A DNA stretch of 64,000 bases. It comes from Ridgeia piscesae. Lineage: Eukaryota; Annelida; Polychaeta; Sabellida; Siboglinidae. The notes beneath the pieces were generated by a model. That model did no database searches. It had not been told where the DNA came from and saw nothing but the letters and a program-made list of their open reading frames with translations. The DNA lies in contig JAODUO010000113.1 of assembly GCA_025642075.2 (NCBI GenBank), forward strand, positions 358,501-422,500. Reading direction: 5' to 3'. The first letter of the stretch is position 1. Every line of letters starts with the position of its first letter. Positions 21,741 to 38,200 of this stretch are shown here, in pieces. Both the position numbers and the translations under genes were made by a program.

Positions 21741-22620
21741 ATGATAAGTGTTGTGTTTATTTATTAGACAGAGATTAGTGGTCGTACATGTTATGGTGAT
21801 AGTGGTGCGTGAATTGTCTTATTGCAGCCGACATTCCTGGTTGACAATGACAATTATAATACGGAAATCACTGGCGTCAGTGCTGTCTCGACCTGTGATA
21901 TCGAAAGATGATTGACGGTTGCTGTTGATAACTTTTCAACTCTTTTACTTCTCGAAGTACACCGGATATCGCACCCATCTTTTGACTCTCAAAACACCTA
22001 CACGTACGCTCTCAAAACATCAAACTTTGCACCAAAACAGACACCCTCTGCCATAACTACTTTGGTCTAATCTAGCCTCCCACCAAAACAATCACACTGC
22101 AAACTGCTACCCACCAATCTCTCACATACACCGTAGCGAACAAGGATCCTCTCTCAATGACGATTCTGATTGCGATAAAATGACCCGTGCTTATGGTCAC
22201 AAAGGCGTGTTATCTATGTGGACAATGTGGTCTAGCAATTTAAATGACATGGTCATATACCTCTCGAAAGTGCAGCAATATAGATACGTTATGATATCTG
22301 GTATCTAGCGGTGTTATCGTGGTCACACTGAGTCATATGCGGTGTTTACAAACACGTAGGACTTGCATTAGAGTTGCTGGTTGGATATATTGGGATAATA
22401 TATGTATTGCCGTGATTAGGTCTATATATGCAATTATATAATTATATATCAACCGATCAGGTGCATATAGGTTGTATCGCATGCGGCGTGACCTGTGTGA
22501 TTACAATTGTATAGCTCCTCGGGATCCAGACAAGAAAAGTAGGTTAATAACGTAGATTGTTACCGAAAGTGACATATTTACTATTGATGATTCGTATGAT
22601 ATGTAGCATACAAATTGCAA
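21741..22620. other. Intergenic, nothing recognised
   Basis: I see no ORF, repeat or RNA that I can support. Confidence 0.3.
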
Positions 22621-22622
22621 AG

Positions 22623-22624
<2 letters not shown>

Positions 22625-22693
<69 letters not shown>

Positions 22694-22766
22694 GTGTTGT
22701 GTTGTGTTGTGTTGTGTTGTGTTGTGTTGTGTTGTGTTGTGTTGTGTTGTGTTGTGTTGTGTTGTG
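22625..22766. repeat. (GT)n followed by (GTGTT)n
   Basis: About 33 GT dinucleotides pass directly into about 15 GTGTT pentamers, followed by CT-rich sequence to about 22820. Confidence 0.95.
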
Positions 22767-22829
22767 TGCATGCCTTTCTCTCTTTCTCTCTATCTCTCTA
22801 TTTCTCTCTCCCTATCCTTCTCCCTCGTG

Positions 22830-24920
22830 CGCGTGAGTTTGTAACTGTAATCTATGCCGATAGAATGTGCGGAGAATTCAGAGCAGACAATGATGGTCTC
22901 TCGACCAAATATACATGCGTTTGACGTCTGTCTCTGCCATTGACAAATGCATTGCTGTAACTAAATGACTTATCTGCCTTAAAACCTGACGTTTAGAAAA
23001 TAGATGTATTTTTAAGTTTTTCTGCATGTTTGATGTAATATTTTTGCGGATATTGAAGTATTGCGCTTAAATTATTGCATGCGATTGTTGTCACACGTAT
23101 TTGTCATTATAGTGTATAATGGACTGATTCGTTAAAAAAATATTAAAACGGGACGATAATTAACATTGGCGCAGAAATTAACATCATGCATATGAAGAGC
23201 ATGCATTGTTGGGGCAATAAGTCCTTTATAAGAGTATGGGACAGTTAAGACGCCCCCGTAATCTTCTTGCTCCATTTTCCTTCTTGCTGAAGGCACTCCG
23301 CAGTATACAGCCCTAAAATGTGTGGCCCGGTGACCCGCCCCCGGACGACGTCACCTATGTGCACCTGTCCACCAGTCCCAAAAGGTTGCCGGCCAGTGCT
23401 GTAATTTCTACCCAGAATGCCATTGCACCGTTCGCCGAATCGTGACACTGCTCAGTCGCGTGAACGGCGATGTCAAGGCCAGAAACGGTTCATTGACTCT
23501 GGAAGAGGAAGTTAGTTTCATTATGCTATGAATAATATCAGGTTTTATATGAATGTGACCATTCGGCCTAAGTTTAAACATCCGTGTAGTTTCCACCACT
23601 CCTTCCAGTCTATCATGAGGCACGCATTCAGCAACTTTAATTATATCAACATCGTGACACCATCGTGACAATTTGGGGTCACTTTTCATGTGATTTGATC
23701 AATATAGAATCGCAAACAGATCATGTTTAAAGAATGGATAGAAGTGCATAAAATGCAGCGGCTGACAACGCAGTGGTTATCAATAACGAAAGTAGAACCA
23801 CTGTTCACGACATTATTGTTTACGTTCCCCAAAGGCAGTTTTGGAATCGGATCAATGTTTGTCCAGAATGTGTTGCTATTCTGAAGCAAAGTTTGGGAGG
23901 CCAATGGACCAACATTTACCTGACGGACATCGATATTAGTCCAACAATACAATTGGAGTTCTGATGCTGCAACTGCTAATGATGTTACTGCTATGCGGTA
24001 GTTATCGATTAAAAACCAACAGTGGCCCAAGGCTGGTATTTCATAATATAGGCTGCCACCCTCTTGCCAATCTTAGCCCATGACGGAAATGCTACCTAAG
24101 ATGTGTGACTGAACCGACCGACAGCGGACAGCGACGAATGCTGCCCACGAACGTTCAGCCGCCAGTGTTTCTTTAAGACACCCTCAACTGTCGCTTTCTA
24201 TTGACGTCTCACGCTACACACACTGTTAACATTAACATACGTTGATTACATTTCCACAAGCGTATGTGGAATTTCATCACCTATAAGTACCTTCGTCGGC
24301 ATAGAGAATGCGATTGTAGAACCCTTCGATTTTGTACTTTAAAGCTGTCACATTACGAAAAGCGATCTTGGCATGACGTTCGTCTTTGGTGCCCACTTAA
24401 CCATTTGTGTTTATGTGTTCATTGTTTATTAATTAATTGTTTCATTATTGGTTTCACCATAATCAGTTCACATTGAACAATTCTCGTCCTTCTTCGCCTT
24501 CATTTCCCCTCGCATGCACTCTCTAGGCCCACTTCAATTGACTAATCACAGGCTATTTCTGGAAGCTTTTATTTTCCTTTACTCCAATGCTGACAATTTA
24601 CTTGTGATTGAACATTTCCAACAAGAGTTCATCATAATTGTTTTCGGGGTTGATGAGGACAGTGTTGGACATTTTTCGCCGTCGAGGGAAGGGGTATTAC
24701 ATTGCATTTTGTTGTTATTGTTGTTGTTGTTGAGGTGGTAATTAATGTTGGAAATTGCTAAAACCGACTCGGTGGGGAAAGGGGTGCGAAGGAGCTTACG
24801 GGTCGGACAGGTATACTGTTACTAAACACGTGCGGGGAAGGACCGTGAGATGGGATGGGGAGGACATGCACACAATTTGTTTCGTTGAACGCTTGAAAAT
24901 GTTTACGACAGAGTAGCAGA
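22830..24920. other. Intergenic; weak minus-strand ORFs at 23245-23690
   Basis: Two overlapping minus-strand ORFs (23689-23408 and 23448-23245) have non-repetitive composition and could be exons or a decayed gene. I do not recognise the product and see no clear splice pattern. Confidence 0.2.
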
Positions 24921-25139
24921 ATCTCTATCTTGACACCCGGTTCAAACCTTTGGCAAGATAATTCACTCTATATTGCTCCAGTTCACTCAGCTGCATAAAT
25001 GAATACATGGCTTCGGTAGCAGTGTGTGCATAGTCTTCGCGCATTAATTGTAGCGTGGCTGAATGCTTCCAAGATAAGTCAAGATGGTATTCGTTAGAAC
25101 AGATCTGCGAGGGAGTAAAGCGTATGTAAGTTTGCAATG

Positions 25140-25140
<1 letters not shown>
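24920..25140 (+). mobile_element. SINE family A, truncated copy
   Basis: TCCAGTTCACTCAGCTGCAT and the following TCTTCGCGCATTAATTGTAG match the body of the SINE at 54690. The tRNA-like head is missing. Confidence 0.75.
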
Positions 25141-28220
<3,080 letters not shown>

Positions 28221-29540
28221 AGCGCCATGAGTCGTCGAGGTAAAGATCTTTCCTCTTCCTGTCAAATATTCTCTGTAAATTATGTTGTCAACGTTTCTGT
28301 AGCGAGTAGTTGTGGGAATGTTAGTCCCACGCTCAACACTCCTCCATTCTCATCAGGGCCTGGGACCAGTTATTGCAAGTATATGTTCCTTTAATTAAAT
28401 CAATTAATGATCAATAACTGTATTCCGACTATACAGAATATGCACATACATAAACATAATATAAATAGATTATGTTATTGCCAAGCATTCTCTACAATAT
28501 GTAGGTGTATGTCAAATATTCACATACAATAATTTGTTCCAATGTTTGTCTATATATATTCTGGATGAACATCGCAAGCTGGTAGCAAGGACATATCCTT
28601 TATGGCATATTATTAACAGACCAATCAAGTCCATGCATAAATCGATCTATTAAATTCCTAATTATAGATTGTCATTAATATTTGTTCACCAAAATTAATA
28701 TGTTCCATAGAAAACTAGTGCGTTCATACATAGATACACCAAGGACCAGCCTGGTGATATTATGATATGTCACGTGTAATCTATTAATTGTTGTATGACT
28801 TCTTATACAATTGGCACAACAGACTTTCTTCCAAAGAAATTACATGTTTGAGATACCGATTGTAGGTATAGAATTAGGATCGTCACTACACGACTACGCT
28901 ATGTTTAATTGTGCAGAGTTCCTGTTACGACAGACCTAAACGTTGTATTGCTCGTTTAAATAATTACTCAACAATGTATCACAAACACAATACAAAAGCT
29001 CTGGAACAGGCGGACAAAGGGGCAACTGCGACAGAAATTCCGGTGAGGTGCAGACATTTGATTAAAACCCGGTAAATACGTTCTCCACCTCCTCCCACGT
29101 CTTCTGGTGTCTGTCATCATCACTGGAACCATGCAGCCGACAAGACGAAATAGCGGATAAGTTGAATTTATGGCGCCGCGGCGGTGATACATTTCCACAC
29201 CTCCTCCCGTCTTCCGATGCCAGGATTCGCGCAACGGTGGAACCTGAGTGGTGCTGAAGAAACGTTCTCATGCAGACCCCCCAAATGTAGTTAGTTCCAG
29301 TGTACAATTATGCGGTATTCGCAGTCATTGTGCCATTAACTTTGAGCATAAAGTAGGTCTATAGTTTTCACACGTGATTACAAGCGCCAGTGAATAGTAC
29401 ATCTGAGTAATTAACACACCATATTCAATACCTTCACAATACTAACCGATTCTACATTATTAAAAGTGTTCTATGGGTCGCCATATATCTAAACAACGCG
29501 ACGTTGTCTGTACAGTGCACATCAGTCAGACGTGTACAAT
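28221..29540. other. Intergenic, no gene recognised
   Basis: AT-rich sequence without supported ORFs. The bases from about 29541 on are the unique-sequence source of the spacer repeated in the array that follows. Confidence 0.3.
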
Positions 29541-30811
29541 CAAGATCAGTAGGGTTCTTTTTATTCATAAATGTAGACTATTTGTTCAAAGGAATGGTTT
29601 GATAAACAGTTGTGTCGGTCTGATTACACCTTACCATTCACAGAGACTCCGACAGAAAGACAGACGGGCGTGCGGGCGGGCGGCCGGGCGTGCATGCGGG
29701 CCTGCGTGCGTGCGTGCGTGCGTGCGGGCGTGCTGGCGTGCGGGCGTGCGGGCGTGCGTGTGGGCAGACGGGCGGGCGGGCGGGCGGGCGGGCGGGCGGG
29801 CGGACCGACGGGCGTGCGTGCATGCATGCATGCATGCATGCGGGCGTGCGGGCGTGTGTGTGCGCGCGTGCGTGCGGGCGTGCGGGCTTGCGTGCGGGCG
29901 GGCGTGCGTGCGTGCGGGCAGACGGGCGGGCGGGCGGGCGGACGGGCGGGCGGGCGGGCGGGCGGGCGGGCGGGCGGGCGGGCGGGCGGGCGGGCGGGCG
30001 GGCGGCGGACGGACGGACGGACGGACGGACGGACGGACGGACGGACGGACGGACGGACGGACGGACGGACGGACGGACGGACGGACGGACGGACGGGACG
30101 GACGGACGGACGGACGGACGGACGGACGGACGGACGGACGGACGGACGGACGGACGGACGGACGGACGGACGGACGGACGGACGGACGGACGGACGGACG
30201 GACGGACGGACGGACGGACGGACGGACGGACGGACGGACGGACGGACGGACGGACGGACGGACGGACGGACGGACGGACGGACGGACGGACGGACGGACG
30301 GACGGACGGACGGACGGACGGACGGACGGACGGACGGACGGACGGACGGACGGACGGACGGACGGACGGACGGACGGACGGACGGGCGGGCGGGCGGACC
30401 GATCAAGATCAGTAGGGTTCTTTTTATTCATAAATGTAGACTATTTGTTCAAAGGAATGTTCATGCATGCATGCGGGCGTGCGTGCGTGCGTGCGTGCGG
30501 GCGTGCGTGCGGGCGTGCGTGCGGGCGTGCGGGCAGACGGGCGGGCGGACGGGCGGACCAACGGACGGACGGACGGGCGGGCGGGCGGGCCGACGGACGG
30601 ACGGACGGACGGACGGACGGCGGGCGGGCGGACGGACGGGCTGGCGGGCGGGCGGGCGGGCGGGCGGGCGGGCGGACGGACGGACGGACGGACGGACGGG
30701 CGGGCGGGCGGGCGGGCGGACGGACGGACGGACGGACGGACGGACGGACGGACGGACGGACGGACGGACGGACGGACGGACGGACGGACGGACGGGCGGG
30801 CGGACGTGCGG

Positions 30812-30854
<43 letters not shown>

Positions 30855-31153
30855 GGCGGACGGACGGACGGGCGGGCGGGCGGGCGGGCGGCGGACGGAC
30901 GGACGGACGGACGGACGGACGGACGGACGGACGGACGGACGGACGGACGGACGGACGGACGGACGGACGGACGGACGGACGGACGGACGGACGGACGGAC
31001 GGACGGACGGACGGACGGACGGACGGGCGGGCGGGCGGGCGGGCGGGCGGGCGGGCGGGCGGGCGGGCGGGCGGACCGATCAAGATCAGTAGGGTTCTTT
31101 TTATTCATAAATGTAGACTATTTGTTCAAAGGAATGTTCATGCATGCATGCGG

Positions 31154-31184
<31 letters not shown>

Positions 31185-31491
31185 GGCGTGCGGGCAGACG
31201 GGCGGGCGGACGGGCGGACCAACGGACGGACGGGCGGACCAACGGACGCGGGCGGGCGGGCGGGCGGGCGGGCGGGCGGGCGGGCGGGCGGGCCGACGGA
31301 CGGACGGACGGACGGACGGACGGACGGACGGGCGGGCGGGCGGGCGGGCGGCGACGGACGGGCGGGCGGGCGGGCGGGCGGGCGGGCGGACGGACGGACG
31401 GACGGACGGACGGACGGACGGACGACGGACGGACGGACGGACGGAGGACGGGCGGGCGGCGGGCGGGCGGGCGGCGGCGTGCGGCGGGCGG

Positions 31492-31538
<47 letters not shown>

Positions 31539-32309
31539 GGCGTGCGTGCGTGCGTGCGTGCGGGCTGACGGGCGGGCGGGCGGACGGACGGACGGACGGA
31601 CGGACGGACGGGCGGGCGGCGGGCGGGCGGGCGGGCGGGCGGGCGGGCGGGCGGCCGACGGACGGACGGACGGACGGACGGACGGACGGACGGGCGGGCG
31701 GGCGGGCGGGCGGACGGACGGACGGACGGTCGGACGGACGGACGGACGGACGGACGGACGGACGGACGGACGGACGGACGGACGGACGGACGGACGGACG
31801 GACGGACGGACGGACGGACGGACGGACGGACGGACGGACGGACGGACGGACGGACGGACGGACGGACGGACGGACGGACGGACGGACGGACGGACGGACG
31901 GACGGACGGACGGACGGACGGACGGACGGACGGGCGGGCGGACCGATCAAGATCAGTAGGGTTCTTTTTATTCATAAATGTAGACTATTTGTTCAAAGGA
32001 ATGTTCATGCATGCATGCGGGCGTGCGTGCGTGCGTGCGTGCGGGCGTGCGTGCGGGCGTGCGTGCGGGCGTGCGGGCAGACGGGCGGGCGGACGGGCGG
32101 ACCAACGGACGGACGGACGGGCGGGCGGGCGGGCCGACGGACGGACGGACGGACGGACGGACGGACGGCGGCGGGCGGCGGCGGCGGCGGCGGACGGACG
32201 GACGGACGGACGGGCGGGCGGGCGGGCGGGCGGCGGGCGGACGGACGGACGGACGGACGGACGGACGGACGGACGGACGGACGGACGGACGGCGGGCGGA
32301 CGTGCGGCG

Positions 32310-32356
<47 letters not shown>

Positions 32357-32647
32357 ATCGGCGGCGAGGACGGGCGGGCGGGCGGGCGGCGGTCAACGAG
32401 GACGGCGGACGAGCGGACGACGGACGGACGGACGGACGGACGGACGGACGGACGACGGACGGACGGACGGACGGACGGACGACGGACAGACGAGACGGAC
32501 GACGGACGCGAGACTGGCGGCGGCGGCGGGCGGCGGGCGGGCGGGCGGGCGGGCGGGCGGGCGGGCGGACCGATCAAGATCAGTAGGGTTCTTTTTATTC
32601 ATAAATGTAGACTATTTGTTCAAAGGAATGTTCATGCATGCATGCGG

Positions 32648-32678
<31 letters not shown>

Positions 32679-32979
32679 GGCGTGCGGGCAGACGGGCGGG
32701 CGGACGGGCGGACCAACGGACGGACGGGCGGACCAACGGACGGGCGGGCGGGCGGGCGGGCGGGCGGGCGGGCGGGCGGACGGACGGACGGACGGACGGA
32801 CGGACGGACGGACGGACGGACGGACGGGCGGGCGGGCGGGCGGGCGGACGGACGGACGGGCTGGCGGGCGGGCGGGCGGGCGGGCGGGCGGACGGACGGA
32901 CGGACGGACGGACGGACGGACGGACGGACGGACGGGCGGGCGGGCGGGCGGGCGGGCGGGCGGACGTGCGGGTGGGCGG

Positions 32980-33026
<47 letters not shown>

Positions 33027-33672
33027 GGCGTGCGTGCGTGCGTGCGTGCGGGCTGACGGGCGGGCGGGCGGACGGACGGACGGACGGACGGACGGACGGG
33101 CGGGCGGGCGGGCGGGCGGGCGGGGGCGGGCGGGCGGGCGGCCGACGGACGGACGGACGGACGGACGGACGGACGGACGGACGGGCGGGCGGGCGGACGG
33201 ACGGACGGACGGACGGACGGACGGCAGACGGACGGACGAGACGGACGGACGACGACGGACGGACGGACGGACGGACGGACGACGACGGACGGACGGAGAC
33301 GGACGGACGGACGGACGGACGGACGGACGGACGGACGGACGGACGGACGGACGGACGGACGGACGGACGGACGGACGGACGGACGGACGGACGGACGGAC
33401 GGACGGACGGACGGACGGACGGACGGACGGACGGACGGACGGACGACGACGGACGGACGGACGGACGGACGGACGGACGGACGGACAGACGGACGGACGA
33501 GACGGACGAGACGGACGGACGGACGGACGGACGGACGGACGGACGGACGGACGGACGGACGGACGGACGGACGGAGACGGACGGACGGACGGACGGACGG
33601 ACGGACGGACGGACGGACGGACGGACGGACGGACGGACGGACGGACGGACGGACGCGGACGGACGGACGGAT
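29541..33672. repeat. GC-rich tetranucleotide higher-order repeat
   Basis: Blocks of (GTGC)n, (GGGC)n and (GGAC)n are divided by a ~57-bp unique-like spacer starting CAAGATCAGTAGGGTTCTTT at 29541, 30404, 31081, 31948 and 32575. Spacings are 863, 677, 867 and 627. Units at 30404 and 31948 share one order of blocks, and units at 31081 and 32575 share another (two GACCAACGGACGG stretches), giving an AB-AB dimer of about 1.5 kb. ORFs of up to 1083 codons occur only because the tetramers lack stops. Confidence 0.95.
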
Positions 33673-35212
33673 GATTTGTAACGTAATCAGTAAGCAAAAT
33701 ACAGCTCCCTCTCAATGACAATGTCGGCATTCCTCTTCGCCTTCAAAAATCCTCATTTAAGTGCTAAACCTAGCTTTTATAAAGTTGTATTTATACATAG
33801 TTGTACTACGTCCACGTATTTATTTGTCGATCCTTATAAATACCGCTGTGTCTAGTACTCAAGACTGGTCGACACGCTGTAGACTTTGTTCCCCGACAGA
33901 CATTTTCAATCGATCACCATCTGGACTTCTCCTGGAACGTTTCAGCCACGACGCTGCCATTAACAACTAACACTGAGCCATTGCTCTGCACACTCCACTA
34001 TTTTACCCATTGTGTTTAAAAGATCAAATAATATATTCTTTTCACGCATTTTCTCTCTATATATGTACACACATATACCATGACCATCCTAGTTGTTGCT
34101 CCCATGCAATAATTATTGTCTTCAATTACAGTTGTTTCTTCGTTACAATATCTTACTTCTGTCTTAGTATATATATATATTAATTATAGTTAATCCGTGG
34201 CCTTATAAACCAATCGTTGTCATATCGATCTTCTATTGTTTTTACCCCCATATTTTCCTTCATTGTAACTTGGTATGGGGTGATACTGACCGGCCTCGAT
34301 GTTGATCATCTTTTAGCGTACAACCTTGAATATACTTCAAACCCGGATTAAATTCTTTCCTTCATATTGCTGTTTAATCTAATGCATTTCTGGTGTGCAC
34401 GTGTCCCGGATTACTACTAAAACTGCATATGACACCACGAAAGCGTACTCAGGTTCCCTTTTAGGCTCATTTTAGGTACGTTTTCGACGTGTGACAGCAA
34501 ATTAAAAAATCAAACTGTTTCCCGCTCGAGGATGCCAAAAACCCGTACCCCGGGGCCATATATGGCAGCCAAAAATCCAACTGCATCCGATTTGACGATC
34601 GCAATTCTAGATTGTGATAGGCCTGCCAAGCTTCTGTTCAGTTTGAAGGATCTGGAATATCATTGTTTGCAATCGTAATTATGCACTTGACGCTCGTCGA
34701 AATTTGCGTAACATTTATGTAAATATTTAAATATATTTGTATTAAAAAGGCGCACGTGCGTCATCTGCTGGATAAATATTTCCACAAGTAGTTCTCGTTT
34801 ACGCATTTGGGCATCGGTGTCTACTTATACAAAGGGAAACAAAATATAAATAGACACAGAACGCAATGCCAATGTGCGGCACGTACCTGCAACATTTTTG
34901 TGCCCGTATTTAAAGCTTGACGAACCTTGTTGCGTAGCAACGCATCACGCTATGTGTAAATTACTGAAGCACTAATTTAATACTATTTCTATTTATAATA
35001 ATTTGATGTTTTGAATAATAGTACCTGCAAGCATTGTGCCATGTATGTGATTTACCGCGATTATTTCATGCACGTTAAACATACTAGTTTTCCTTTTTTG
35101 ATAGCGCTACCAGAGCCAACAGCTCTGGCGCTAAACTGCCTTAGTTGGTGTCTTTCAGGCTATAATGCACCCAAATGGTTGCGTCTACTTCGGTGTGTAA
35201 ACGCTTTCAACG
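33673..35212. other. Intergenic and THOC7 upstream region
   Basis: I find no gene. A hairpin at 35102-35133 (CCAGAGC/GCTCTGG core) lies 80 bp before the THOC7 start codon and may be in its promoter or 5' UTR. Confidence 0.3.
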
Positions 35213-35231
35213 ATGGCTGCGGTATCTGATG
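35213..35231 (+). CDS. THOC7: THOC7 exon 1 (start codon)
   Basis: 19 nt, MAAVSD then GATG|GTACGG, phase 1. The context CGATGGC is acceptable. The short first exon fits the THOC7 N-terminus (MGAVTDDE-like). Confidence 0.85.
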
Positions 35232-38200
35232 GTACGGTTTGCTTATTTAGTTGATTTGTGCATGCATGCTAGTGAAATACAACACATAAACCGACATACG
35301 AGCTTTTATACTTTCACGACGTGTAGGCGTTTTATATTTTGTTTAATGAATATATTATATATAGTTTTCAACCTCGTTTTATAAGATCCCGTTTTATCGC
35401 TACCGTCTGACTGTCGAAGCCGGTGTCACTTATGTTATAATAAACCACACATATTTAATTTTCTCCTGGTTATAATCACTAATTGAAGTGCAATGGTGCT
35501 TGTTTCATGTACGTAGATGAAATATTAAGGAAAATGCAATTGTTTGAAATTTAAAATTAAACATTTTCTGACAGATTTATTCTTGCCAATAATTACTAAA
35601 TCTTTAGAATTGCTTTAATTTTTTTCTTCTGATAATAGTTATTAACTAAAATACAAAGGTGCTTCCTTCAAGTACATGCATGAAATATTAATGAAATTGC
35701 TATTTTATTAAAATTAATTGTTTAGTTTTGTCTGAACATTCTCCTATTTGATTTTGTACATAAATCACAAGAAGATTACTCTTTTTCAATTATACTGGTT
35801 TTGTTGTAAGCTATGATGAAGGCCAATACATAAAGTACATACCTAATTTTTTATTCAATTAATATATAATGTATCATAAATCATAATTTTTCAACAATAT
35901 TATACAAATTACATACATACTCAACACTAAATAATAATTCATGTAAAACTGTCATCAAATAATACCCTAGTGATGACATACAAAAGTCATGTTTAATAAT
36001 AATTTATAAACATTAATGATAAATTATCATAAATTATGATAAGTAATAAATTTTATGTAGCCTAACCAACACATAAAAGTACAAATGGTATGCTAAAAAA
36101 GAGAAAATAATACCAATGAATAAACAAACTAATATAAATTAGCTACATTAAACATGGCAGTAATAAATTAATTAGTTTACACAGTCACATGTGCAAGCAT
36201 AAGTACTTGTTAACTATTAATAATAGGATTAATCAAAGACACCAGGTATCGATCACATCGGTATCTGAGTGCTTTGTTTACCACAATGCATTGCACACAC
36301 AGGGGACAAGGCAAAATGGCAATGTCTTTTGAGACATGGGGCTCCATGAACGGACTTTGTGCATGTTTGTGCTATCAGTTGGTAAGCCATCACTATAATC
36401 ATTTTATCGTCCACACAATTCTTTACACTTCTGCATATGAATCCTGCTAATACAACTAACTAAATCGTTACAAAACATTGTCAAACATATGCCATTTTAT
36501 CTACCTAATTACTAAAACTTTTTATCGACGGATTATCATGATAGTTGTATGATCACATTCATTTATGTTACTCATAAACATAATTTTGAAAGATGGGGCC
36601 TGTCAGTGCATGGGTAGAAATAGTGGTAGTCCGGTAGTCCGAGGACTTCGTCGGACTACCAAAGATGATGACAGCAGTAGTCCGATGGACTACCACAAAT
36701 GTGGGAATATTTTTCTAATGTTGTGTTTGTCATGTTATTTTGCTTAAATCTGGGCCATATGACTACCAGATATATCTGAGGACTACCAGATTTCCCAACT
36801 AAGTAGTCCTGCTGACTACCAGAAATTCTGGAGTTATTTCTACCCCTGCAGTGTGATCAATTGTTTATGCCTGCAGCATAAACAATGAAAACCAAAATAT
36901 GACACAGAGAGGAAAAAATCATTAACCGCTAATAATTTAGCCACTAAACTGTTGTCAATCCATCTGACCTCCCTACTCATGCACCCTAATATAAGATAAG
37001 CAACACCCTTCCAGGTTAGCATCAGTTACCATTTTTATAGTGAACATAATTTACCTTATCACTAGTGACTATCAATTATAATTTCTTCTTAATTTGGGCT
37101 TTAAATTTTGGGGGAAATCAATACCTAATTAATGTTAAATCAGTCAAAGTCGTAAATCAATAGCACGGTTCTGATCAACACTTGAGTGGTTACATTGCTA
37201 CTGACTGAGACATTAATCAGTATACGTTTTATGGGCTTTCGTATTTGATGTTTTCGTTACAGATGAAATCATCAAAAGGAAGTTGTTGATAGAGGGAGAT
37301 GGAGGGAACGACGATAGAAGAATCAGCAGTCTACTTAAAACTTTCTTAAAATGGTGTGAATCATCTGAAACGCCAGAAGAAAGGTAGGTTAGAACACAAT
37401 GATCATTGTTTTTAACACAAGTTATGACTATTTCGAGAATGTAGCTCCAGCAATCCAACTTTGAAAAAATTACACTTGATGAAGCCTTGCCTGCCTTGGT
37501 GGTCATGCATTATTTTCATGTGATGTTAACCTCCTAAGCCCTGAATTTCTGTGAGCCTCAACACTACAACTAGACTTGGGTTCACATAATGAACTGTATT
37601 GTAAACACTTCATTATAATTATATATGACGTAACAAGAGTGGTGGCTGCAATCACACATTGCAGGATAATGCCTAATAATTAAGGTCTAAGTAGACCATT
37701 GGGCATTCAACACACTGTTGTTTGGTGGTTTGTTATTTTTACAATTCCTTCATGTATCTGCACCATCTGTCTGATTGTTGTGTTCTGTGTGGGCGCCACT
37801 CTAAGAACAGTAACTGTTGTGATTTGGTTTTGGAAAATGTATTCAATATATAATCAAATTAACGCATGTTCTCTTGGCTCTTGTCTTTTTATTGATGATG
37901 GTTTGGATTGTCCTCATGAGTCTCGTGTTCACGGTTTGACTTCAGTAACAACAGCGTACAGAGGATGTTGGCTACGGTTGCTCAGTGTGAGCTGGCGATG
38001 GAGAAGTCAACACACGTCTATGAGATGAACCAGCACGAGCAAACTCACTATCAGGAACTAAACACAAAAATAGGCACGTATCATACACTTTGCACTACCA
38101 CACATGTATAGTGTGAAGATTGTACTTTCTTACTGATTTATACATTTACAATGCTTGGTTTTCGGGAGTGCAGTGGTGATCGTATGCACAGGTCTCAAAT

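Noticed and set aside
29473..33730. ORFs of up to 1083 codons on both strands (RTDG, PSVR and RACV repeats)
   Set aside because: The tetranucleotide units contain no stop in any frame, so ORFs are forced by the satellite. All frames and both strands are open, with no sign of selection.
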